Under the pieces are notes generated by a model, which did no database searches, was not told the DNA's origin, and saw only the letters and a list, made by a program, of their open reading frames with translations. A stretch of DNA of 64,000 nt from the NCBI GenBank assembly GCA_964017195.1, contig OZ024895.1, positions 34,570,834-34,634,833 of the forward strand, in the 5' to 3' direction. Positions 27,001 to 39,000 of this stretch are shown here, piece after piece (position 1 is the stretch's first letter; each line of letters begins with the position of its first letter). Made by a program: the position numbers and the translations under genes. Origin of the DNA: Siderastrea radians. Its lineage: Eukaryota; Cnidaria; Anthozoa; Scleractinia; Rhizangiidae.

Positions 27001-30000
27001 TTTAAACAGTTTGCAACACCAGAAAACAATTTTAATTCTAAATGATAGCAATACTCTTATACTTACTATCAATGGGAATTGCATGGAGTTTTGCTTTATT
27101 TATATGGTTTGGTGGTACTTTGAAACAAAGGCATTTTGCGCACTTCGGAAAAAGGCAAAAATTGGTAAACTACAGAGGCTTAAAATGGGTCTTGGTATGT
27201 CTAATATCGAATTGAAATAAACACTGTGTTAAGTTTGGCCCTACTTCTATTAAGATATGAAATAAAAAATCTGGGCAATTCAGGCTCGCGCTGACAAAAA
27301 GAAAAATTCGCGAACCAGTGTTGCCAAAATTTGCATAATGAAATGAATGAAATGAAAAGTAGTAGTTTGGTGAGCTCAATTTAGAGGATTTTATTCACTG
27401 AAGACACACAAAGAATGAACTAAAACATTCCTCCAATCTATTCTTGCATTGTTTTGGGCTTATACTATTTCTACGTAAAACTAAAGAGAAGGAGAAGAAG
27501 TTTTAAAAGTTCTACACAAGCTGTTGCGTGACTTGTGTCTCGTGAATATGTTTTGTCAATTTGTCAACCTACTTATGGCAGTTTTTAAATGCGGTCTCCT
27601 ACATTGGCCGCTGTTTTATGCATGGCTAGTTCTCCAGCGAATACCATACGCATCCCTGTGTTTCGGGCATACTGCCATGTGCAGCTGATATTCTACTGGG
27701 ACGAAACTTCCGACAGGCAAGTCTGGAATTAGTTTCGTATACATGTGACACCATTCTCTTCGAGAGAAGAAAACTGCGACATAGTATGTTGTTGTGGACG
27801 TGACTCGATCGCTCTTTTCAAATGGCTACTAAGATTTTGGGCGACTTTTTGAAATACACTATTTTGGCCAAGAAGGAAAAGTGCATCATTATTATGATTT
27901 ATACGTATTTGTCAAAAAATGCGCTGTTTCTATCAATATTAAATGTCTAAAAAATGTCTAAATGTCTAAAATTAAACGCAAACCACGAACGTCCTGGCAG
28001 CGGGATCGGTATTTATGAGTTCTTAATGCGGCTGTATATCTAAGAGATATCGATACACAGTTTGTTTGGTTTTACTTTGCAAAATCGCTGAGAACTCTTT
28101 CACAGTTTTGGAGGAAAAGATTTTCATTGAAGAACATTTTCACGTTTGCATGAACGTGAAGTGATCGGTTGCGTGACTGGATCATTACGAGTGGTACTCT
28201 GTGTTCCTTACCTTACACAGCCATTTTAGCTCTCAATTTATAAGCGTACGTCAACTTTAATGATTTATAAAAGGAACGGTTTGGATTTTCGAGAACAAAG
28301 TATTTTCCCAAAGAAACTGCAAATAACAAAGAAAGGCCACTGGTGCTGCAGAGTATAGACATCTGACAAAATATGATAAACCTACTGCACTCTAGTTTCA
28401 CCAACAATTTTCCAGATTTGTTCGTAATTCTTCAGAACGATAAATGAAGATATGATACCAGCGAATGCATCATCTAGTAGAAAGACCATCTGAAAATAGT
28501 TACGGTAAACGATTTGTCATATTTCAAGTCGTCCTTCCATTACAGTTTTTTTTTCTATTATCCAAATTATGCAAATTATGGCAACACTGGTTCGCAAATT
28601 TTTCTTTTTGTCAGCGCGAGCCTGAATTGCCCAGATTTTTTATTTCATATCATAATAGAAGTAGGGCCAAACTTTATCACAGTGTTTATTTCAATTCGAT
28701 ATTAGACATGCCAAGATCCATTTTAAGCCTCTGTAGTTTACCAATTTTTGCCTTTTTCCGAAGTGCGCAAAATGCCTTTATTTCAAAGAACCACCAAACC
28801 ATATAAATAAAGCAAAACTCCATGCAATTCCCATTGATAGTAAGTAGAAGAGTATTGCTATCATTTATTACCGTACCCAAATTGTGAATTAGCCAATCAG
28901 AAGCCTTGTTTACTGTCATGATTTTCTACGATATCAAGTCACTGACCTGATATCCTACGATATCATGGACATTTTCTGAAACTCGCACTTTTTTGCAGAC
29001 TTTAGAGATGAAAACTACAACAGAAATACAACGAAACGCAAAACTATTACATTTGTTAAATGAGAAAGTAATTTTTTAACGCTAACAAAGAAAAAAAAAT
29101 TCAATTTTGCGGCAAAATTGGACGCGGCTACACTGGCCGGCGCTGGCGTGTACGTTTACGGACAGCGCTCGAACTTTTTCACTTCAAAATGGAGCAGCAT
29201 TTTTCAGATTTCTCTCTTAATTTGGACTTCCAAGATTCCGAAATTGAAACTCCAAACAAAAGAATTATAAAAATAACAGATGAGGAGTTAGAGAAGAGTA
29301 TTGACGCAGTATTCTTCTCACGGTTCACGCGCTATATGACAAGAACTCCTGATTGATCACGGTAACTGAAAAATATCGCCGGGTCTTACGACGAATTTAG
29401 GTACGGTAAATACCTAATCGTACCTTTTTGGTACGCTTTGGCAGCATATCAGGCTAGTTTGGTCTCACCATGGGTATTTTGGCTCGACTGCGTCTCACCA
29501 AAATACAAACCATGGCTCGACCAAACTCGCCTGATATGCCACCGAAGCGTACCAAAAAGGTACGATTAGGTATAAAAATTAAAATTGTTTTCTAGCGTTG
29601 CAAACTGTTTAAAAGCAAGCGCTTTCAATTTGTTTAATTTTAAGCCTGATTATTGCGTAATAAATTAAGCAAAACCGTTTTTCCGAATTTCCCGAAAACA
29701 ATAGAATTTCAGAAGGTTTAAGTAATATTTTCGAAGATAGCTCCCCAAAAGTGTTCTTCTGGCAAGTTATCAGGATTTTCGATTTTCTGAGCTTGTCCGC
29801 CGATTCTCGATATTTACAGTCAGAGCCTCTTAATACCTTGCGGTCTAATGCCTAAGAAACCTTTGGCTGTTGAATTCTTGTACTTTTTTTTGGAACTGTG
29901 AACTGAACGTTAATGGTATTTGACAAAATTCCACTCAAGAAAATAACTGAAAACCGAACACAATTACAAGAAAGCAAAGCTAATCAGCTTGGATTTCATC

Positions 30001-33000
30001 CACAGACTCAAAAGCTAGAACCACCTTGCACAGTGCGTAATAAACAGCACCACAAGATAGCATACTCAGTCTTTCATTTAAATGGACACATTCACACAGT
30101 CAAAACGTTACAACCACCTTCTACAGGGTAACAATGAAGCGATTATGTTAAACAATACTCAACAATAAACCCATTCAGTTGATAGGTCGCATTTCAGTCA
30201 GCTTAAGTCACAGGTGATTATGACAACATATCACGTAACTAAAAAAGAATAAAAATTGCTGTGTAATATCGAACTTACAATGCACACTTTTCCGTATTGC
30301 TCAGTAGGTACCAGTCCACCATCCAATCCAAACAAAATCACCGAGAAATACGTCATCATACATCCCACCACTATGACGTTATTAAGGCGAGGACTCGACA
30401 TCTTGATAATCCTAGTGGTATCAAAGATAATTCACATTAATAATTCTCCCGAATGAAAACCTTTAAAGCTATTTGTCCAACGTAACAATATTAGTGTCGG
30501 TACGTATGCTTGTCAGCCGTGCGCGAAATCGGCGGTTTTTTCCGTCCTCCTGACGTGACTGCGACGTACTGTTCAACTGTCACAGTACTGGGAGCCTTAC
30601 CGCTGCCACTGAGTTTATAAAAATTTTTGTAAAAACTTATTTTTCGTCTTTTGAACAACTTTTTCAAGGCTTCCGTATTACCTGGCTACTTAACTAAAAG
30701 TGTAAGAGGCGGATTTGTGTAGTTTCACACTGATATGCACTCGCAGGCGGCCTATCACCTGGAGCACCTAACCCCCGTTTATTCGCACAACGGCTTTTTA
30801 GCAAGTTGGCTTATTTTTAGATAAGCCCCTCTCTCGGCTTTAGGTGGTATTAAGCTATCTTCGAAAGCAAAAAATCTTCATAAACCTTCGGTTCATCTTC
30901 GGAAGACTTCGGGTTACCTAAAAATAACTCATCTTAAGAAAACGCCGATCACGAATGAGACGTACTATGGAAGTTGTACGCTTCAGGTAATGGGCTTCTG
31001 CCACTCGAGACTACTCTCATTCTGTTCATCCAGGATAGTTCTTGGATTTGAAATTTCGTTGAAGCGGAAGCCATCAAAAAGTTGTCAGAAACTAATCAAA
31101 AATTTTGTTCAATTGACAACGGACACGGCGCAAGCAGAAATGACCAGAACTCTTACTACAGAGTGCGGTCTGCTCAACGGTAGACGGTTGTTGAAGTAGG
31201 GGATAAGTTTTGCTATACCTTCTTTCACGGTACAGAAAGTTAATCAAAAGAAAGAAAATCCCCAGTAGAATTCCAAGTACAGCTACAACTGCCATAAAAG
31301 CGTACAGTCCTGTCGAAACTGATTGCAGCTCTGTCTCGCGAATAGTTCGATCGCTTGGCGGACCAGAGCCTGTCGTATTTAAAAGGAAAGAGTATGTTAA
31401 GTTATAATAAATGTTTATTGAAAGTCTAATGAAAATAACGATCAATCCGATGAAAACCTACTATGATAACTTTGGAAGATATAAAAACAGCAAAAATTCT
31501 TAGAATTGGCCTCAGTTAAACTATTTCGAACAAGGTTAAAACGGATCAAACTTGAAAAGCTTAAAATGCATGAAAAATGGCGAAGAAAACTTGATTACGG
31601 CAATTTTAATAGTCTCATGAAACTGAACTAACCCTGCCATTTGATTGGTTCCCGCTTGTTCATGATAATGGTATCCGTTGTGACGTCATAGACACCAACT
31701 CTTTTACTTTCACCATCTAAAAATGAAGAACGAATTAAATAAAATAAAATGAAATCCTAAGTGTGACAAAATAAAATTACGCGTTCTCTGATTGGTTGAA
31801 TATCTGTTTCAGATGACCTTATATTTAACTTCACTGACTTTATTTTATTAAAGAAATTGACAGTAGCCTCTGTGTGTAATAAGCTTACGAATTCCCAAAA
31901 TTTCTCTCATATTTGCGTGTAAGCGTGCTTTTACTTCCACGCGCTCAGATTTTTGACTGCTGCCTGTGAACATTATTACCTCCCTCGCCTTTTAAAGCAG
32001 TCAAACCTGTGGCGCATGCGCAGTTCTTTCTAAAAGGTTGCTGTGGTGAAGCCAACCAAAAAAAAAAAACAGACAAATGTGGAAACTACCACATGACTGA
32101 AAGTGCAAGATGATTAAGTTTAGTCTCTTCAAAAATTAGTAACTGTAAACCAGTTCTGTGCGCGTAAAATGCGGTTTGTAAGGTGTACATCTTGCGACGT
32201 TTTATTAACAAACGTGAGGCTGGACCTTAAGTGCTTGGCACCGCTACGTTGAAGTTTTACGTTTGACGGTTTTGTGGGCTCCTCAGTTGTTATTCCTGGA
32301 TTACTTACCTTGTAGCTGTTCAATTTGAATGTAACCAACTCTTTCGCCATACTTTGTAAAAGAAACTTGACCCTGAAATTTGACGACAAGCATTCTTTAG
32401 CCCGCATCTTGTTTAGCGTGTTAGTTCTATAACTTCTGTGATTACTGCGCCTTTCCATACATCTCCATAGCGTGCGGATTCTAGAATTCAAAGCTCAACC
32501 GACAAATGCGTTTTTCGCTGCTGTCAATCAAATGTTCGGCGGCTCCTCCCAACTTCCGACTACTGCCGAGCGCTGTTCGTATTAAGGCGCAGTAAGGTAA
32601 GAAGCGCCTGCCAGCGTCAGGAATGAAGTTTAATTTACCGTTACTCCCAGGAAGCTGGTGTTGTAAAATGTGTCCTCAAATACATCCGCCATTTCTTTGT
32701 CCGTGTATGTGAAGTTCTCCAAGAATTTGCCTCGCTCTTCAAAATAAAAGGAAAATTAAAGCGAATCAAAATAATTCATTGAATATACTCTTGACTAATC
32801 CCTGGCAGGTATAAAGAAATCCGAGAGGTGACTGTTCCACCCAAGAAGACGAACAGCTTCCATATTGTCGGTGAAAGAACTATCCATGATTTCTGTTCCC
32901 TGTAAATTTATTTGCGGGCGCGATTACGAAGAGAAGGGGGTATGTAGTTCCCTCTAAATTTTGATATCATTTTTTTAAACCCTAGCTAATCCATATCTAA

Positions 33001-36000
33001 ACTCCAAAGAATGTTTCCCTTATTCAGATCAAAAAGTAAAAATCTATACCCTGTTTCAGAGGAGGAGGCAAAACATAGACTGATTTTAGACCAAAACGGC
33101 TCAAAAACTACACCTTTTGTGGATGCACATATCTTTTTTAGCTTCTATAAAGCGGCTTTGCCTCCTACTCATTATTAGGTCGGTTGACCTTGTCCTCCCG
33201 AGACATGGTGTTCAGTGCCGACAAATCAACGTAACCCGAGATTCTGTGATGTAGGGTTGGTATCTTGTGTTCTCATGGTCGACTCAGGAAACAAAGTTTT
33301 ACAGACTGACCCGACTTGCCTCCTAATCATTAGCTAAGCTCCTTTTGCATTGGATTGGACCTTCATATGTCCGATAGTGTAACAACTCTTAGTGCAAATG
33401 ACCAATTAAACTCAATCAGTGCATTTGCATGATCGCGCATGATAACAAAATTTACCTGCAAGTCGCTGTGCAGAAGTGTTCAACACCAAAGCTATTGCCC
33501 AGGCCGCGTCATATGCAAAGGAGGACTCGTGACGAGCGTGGATTCTGGTTAGACTCTTGAACTCTTTGGCATACTGTTGAGCTGTCTGAGAACGAAAAAT
33601 GAACACTATATTGTCATTCTGTTGGCAAAGCTTCACAAATTGTAATCCACTGTTTCAGCGGTGTGATCCATCTTATCTGCTCTTTTCGGTCTTTTCATTC
33701 AGGTGTATGTTGTACATTTCCATCTCCAGCTAAGTTAATCTAGTTAAAGGCGCTTTCCAACACGGCAAAATTACTTTGCATCCTCGTTTTCGCGAATACC
33801 AGTCAACGTCCTTGAACGTTGCAAACCGAAACAGCTGGCCAAACGTGTTGGCAAAATTGGGTTAGCGTCCAACAAAACTACTCTCTATCCTGTCAAAATT
33901 TTAAACAAAGTTCAGTTGCGTCTCCAAACTCAGATGTGAGTGTGAATGTTTGTTAAACATGCCTTGTTTACTTTTAGCTAATTTCACCTTGCGCACTCTT
34001 CACGTGAGTCTAAAATGGCGTTTGCTAAAGAAAAAGTCGATCCACCTCTTTTTACTTTATCAAAGATATTTATGGTAACTCTGAATGGTCACAAGAGCAA
34101 ATGGCAGTAAATAGCACTCTTTTCATATATAAGAATCTTTTTTATAAGAATATTAGGGCTGAAATTGGCGAAATTGTAAGAATATGTTAAGAATATACCC
34201 AAGGCTGAGATTATGTTAAGAACCCTTTTTTTTTTCAATAAAATCACACAATGTTTTTAAATGAACTTTATTTTGCCATTGAAAAGTACCGAAAATTCTT
34301 CCCTTTTTCTAACAAAACTAGCTAACAAAACGAAGAAAACTAGTCCTAGACATATGATCGACATATACAATACTCTGTAATCTAAGAATGTACACAAGAA
34401 TATTTTCAGCCTTAAGTCGGCAGAAAAATAAGAATATCAAGCCTGGGCATGAAAAATATACATTCTTATGTTAAAAAAAAAACAAAGAGTGTAAGAAACT
34501 TCACTGATCCATGTTTAGAGGCTTAGAGGTTTGTCGAAGAAGACAACCACGTTTGCCCAATTTTAGAGCCTCCACGTTCGAATTTGCCAACTTTATATTG
34601 CCGGATTAATACGCCTTAAGATCCCCTCTGACTCAGAAAAGGTTCTTTTCAAAAGAAAATATCAATTCCTCACCCAACCAGACACTGTTTTTTCCTTAGA
34701 AGTGATTTCATCCTCATTTAACTTCATGTGATCCGTAGCCAAGTATCCCTCAACTGCTTCGCCCATTTCACGTGCATTGCACGTGATGTGTTCTTCATCC
34801 AGGCCCTTCTCCCACCACTTGTCCTCGTACCACCCGATGATAATCCACACGTATCGTTTACCATACATTCTCTGTTTGTACGCCTGAAGAAAATCACAAT
34901 CAACGCCACTCATCAATAACTCAACGTTCCCAAGCGATCGATGATTGAAAATGCTTGTTAAATGTACATAAATACTCCTGAGATCCCTCTCTACAAAAAG
35001 TAAGAAGAAATCTAAGCCATACCTCACAGAAAACATGCCTGGCTTGTTCTTCGTAAAAACTACCAATGATGATTCTTGCGTCTTTTTCCTATAATATAAA
35101 TACAGAATGCTATAAATAAGGGAAATTATCAGACAGTTAATGCTATAACAGAACAGTTACAAAATGCTCTTAAACCCGCGAGCTCTCTCTTTTCCCCTCC
35201 CACCCTCCCCCCCAACCAATCCCTTGGAGTGAGGGGGAGGGGAAAGGAAAGGCAGGTTCAAAACGTAGCAGCAGATCTCCTTTTTGTAGATTTTTTCGAT
35301 GATTACGAGATTATTGCACGTGTGACTATAGTTGGCGCCAAAGGAATACCTTCATAGATCGCAGTTGTGTCTATGCACTTTTCCTATGGATGTTTAATGC
35401 ACGCAGGCTACCTCAATAGTCTTAACACGTACAAATCTTATAGTATTGGGCAGCATTTGTCTACGCCTCCTTATAACAGTGCACTCCATCGCAATAAATC
35501 TTCTTTCTAGCATGCGTTACCTTGATGCTCGCTAGCTGATTGGCTGGATTTTCCGTGAAGCTTTTTCCTGCTACGATCTCTATGTCCAAGTCTTGGAGAA
35601 GCTTGTGAAGTTTCTTGGTGGCCTAAATGAAACATGGCCTCCTTTAATACTTAGTATGCAGTTAATTTCTCTTAGTCACCACTCTTGTAAGCGATCATTT
35701 CCACTACTAAGTAAGCTAATAAATCTCGTGGACTCGGTTCTCTGAAAACATAGCATCTTGTAAGTGTCGCCCTCCCCCTTAGCAACCAACTTTGTGAAAT
35801 CCCGCTTGAATTAGTTCTAAGTTAAACTGAACGCCGAAGCCTTATAATTACAGGCTTTAAAGTCAGAATGCTGATTTCAACAATTATTACTGAAATACAT
35901 AAGGTTTAGAAGGGCACTGAGGCACTCTGCTCCAGTTTCTGTACAAGAAGGTGAATAGGAGCATTACTATCCCTACCCCTCCCTAGACAGGAGCAATTCT

Positions 36001-39000
36001 ACCACTCTCATCCAAGGGGGATAGGAAGATACTGCCAGCATTAACCTTTGGCCAGGAACCATTTACAGAGAGACAATGTGGAGTAAAAAACCAGACAAGG
36101 AGTTCCATATCCCCTTCAAAAATGATGTACCGTAATGATTCGATTCAGCGCCCTCCTTCCAATAAGCGCCCACTTTCTATTAAGCTCTGCTCCTTAAGCG
36201 TCGTTTTGTTAACAAGCGTCCCCATGCCAACAACCGCCCTCTTCCAATAAAAGCCCTTATTGCAAAAAGTGACATTAAAGATGAAAAATTTGGATTTATC
36301 AACTGAGTTGATAAGGTAAATTCTTGGTCACCGTAGAGAAATTGAGAGCTGATGTTTCGAGCGGTAGCCCTTTGTGACCTTCGTCAGAGCGAATCAAGGA
36401 ACTGTGGGTTGTGTAAATATAACTTCCGCAAGTTATCTATTGCAGAACATGCAATTTATGCAAAAAGATATACATTGGCGAAATAGGGAGAGACTAGGCA
36501 ATCGTTTCCACTAACACCTACAAGACTTCAAAAGAAATAACAAGGAGGCATCCAAAATGGCTGCCCGATACTTCAATCTCTCTGATCATTCTAGCCAACA
36601 CGTGAGGGTCTGCGGCCTTTCCCTACATCAGGGTAACACGGAATCTAAAAAATCTAGATCTAGATTTTTCAAATCAAGCCAAGTCAACACGCTTAATCCC
36701 CACGGTATCAATTAACGCTTTTCATTCAACTAATAAGCGCCCCCTTTCCAATAATCGCCCTCCCTTAAGTTGCCAAAAGTAAATTAGCGCCCCAGGCACT
36801 AAATCAAATCGTTATGGTATTTAATAATTGTTGTAGCAAAGAAATAAACCAAACCAAGTACGAAAACAACACGATGCAGAACCTAAGACTAGTACAATCG
36901 ACGTGACAATCTCTAAACCGTCAGGCCGAAATCGGGCTTTCACGAAATTATATTTTTTTCCTTACCACAAAAACCTATCATTTGACATACCTGTGAGAAT
37001 ATCCCTGATGGCTCGTTCTGATGCAGGGTGGCGACTCTTTTCCATCCATATTTGATCAGCAATGCTGCTCTTGCGGGATTAAACGCGGAGTCCGAAGAAA
37101 TCGTGCGGAAAAAACGAGGATACAATTCTCGGTTTCTCAGAACTGGGGATGTTGATGCATAAGACACCTAAACATCATAAAACAGAGTTACTGAATGACA
37201 TGATTAAGAAAGGGGGACCAGCGAGCAGGCTCGCAAATAGCCGCTCTGCCGCCGTGATACTCGCGCCATTAACACTAGGTGAGCCTGCTCTTGTAGAACT
37301 TTAAAACGTGCTCCAAATTCCAACGTTATCCTTTTGTACCTTACACCAAACTTTAAGAAGCCTTAGTAAAGTTATGGGTTAGATTTAGACGAAGAAATTT
37401 TTGTCGTATTCCAGTCGTATTATTGTCGTAAGCATGTCCCATGCGTTAAAGTTGTACCGTTTATATCGGCCCATAGGCCGTAAAGCAACAAAGTTTCACT
37501 TCGCTCGCCGCGCGCAAAACATGAAGCGCTACAACTGTATTCCGCTTTGTCGTATTAATGAACATAGCTCACTTGCAGTAGGTTCCAGTACTTTGAGGTA
37601 TCGGCTATCGGTTGAGAGACTGGAGAGAAAGCGGCTCCCAGGAGCATGATTTTCGTTGGCTCGTTGTAAATATGGTCGTATAAAATGTGCATACCGACTC
37701 CTGGGTCACACTGAATCGCAAAAATAAAAATGCAAGAAAAACATAAGCAACACACAAACAAGTGTAATGACAGACCTAATAACAATGCCTCAACTCTTAT
37801 CAGAAAAGTGCAAAGTCCTGGTTAAACGAGAGTTCAGTCTTACTCTTTCTAGACCTGCGATTCTCATGCCCTTTCGTCAACTCTCACGCTCTCTCATCGA
37901 CCCTGATGCGCTCTCACCTAACTTATGTGTTCGCATCAGCTCTAGTGGACTCTCGTCAACTCTCATGCACTTTCGGCTTTCGTGCGCTCTCATCGACTCT
38001 CATACGCCCACAGAGCACACGCATAGACTTTCATGTGCTCATAAGGCATAACTCCTGTGTCAGAGCGCTAGTCACGCTACCTTCAAAACCTTCTTTGAAA
38101 AAAAAAACCTTTGTATTGACAAGTACCAAGATTTGAACCGAGATTGTCTAAGATTAACTAAAAACTGAATAGCCAAACTGCATTATAGAAATCCGTTACC
38201 CAAACCTTTGCATCGTTAAGTACCGAGATTGTCGAAGATTACCCTTGCATGGCTAAGATTTAAAAATTTTAGAAAATTAACTCGTGTGCTACACTGCATT
38301 CAACAACTCTTTTCCACAAACCTCTGTATCCTTAAGGACCGACTGGAGATTCCGAAGATTAACCGAAGACTTACGAATTTAACGAAGACAAACTGTGTCA
38401 GTGACACAAGACATTCGACAACTTCTTTGCACAAACCTTTGTATCATTCAGTACCATATTTAGCTGATATCCTGGTAATATGTCTGTTCTGCTGTTCACT
38501 TGACTCAAAGCCAACTCGATCACAATCTTCACAGCGAATCCACCGCCCCAGCATGGACCAGTCAGCGGAGCATATGCACCAATCGTAAGATTTTTAACGC
38601 CATTGGTTGGGACTGTGGCAAGAACAGAGAAAAAAAATAAGTGTAGTGAACCAAGAAACATATCTCCCAGGTTTGGCCCAAGGCTTCGCGCACTCACAGA
38701 CAAATTACCCGTGGACCGCTTTTTTGTCGTCTGTTTAAAACACATCATGAAAGCAGGTGTAAGAGTCGCATCGAAAACCACCGAACCTGGAGTTAACCCG
38801 TCAAGAGGGGTGATGTTACCATATGGTTTATTCACGCTGGGATTTTCTATGCAACATTTACGGCATGCAATTTTAGCAGTGATTTAAGCGCAATTTTAAT
38901 TCTGCCGTTTAAACTATTGTCGATTGAGTGGTGTGAATTTATCTCAACTAAATCGACGCTGAGGGGCGTTTTTCATTTGGGTAACAAGTAAAAACCGGCC

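Larger units (their letters stand above)
26781..29832. repeat. Large inverted repeat in receptor intron 13
   Basis: The left arm 26781-27345 is mirrored, with high identity by eye, by 28553-28870 plus 29577-29832. Shared landmarks include TTAAGAGGCTCTGACTGTAA, AAGCGCTTGCTTTTAAACAG and CGAACCAGTGTTGCC. The loop is about 1.2 kb. The right arm is split by the insertion at 28870-29576. Confidence 0.9.
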
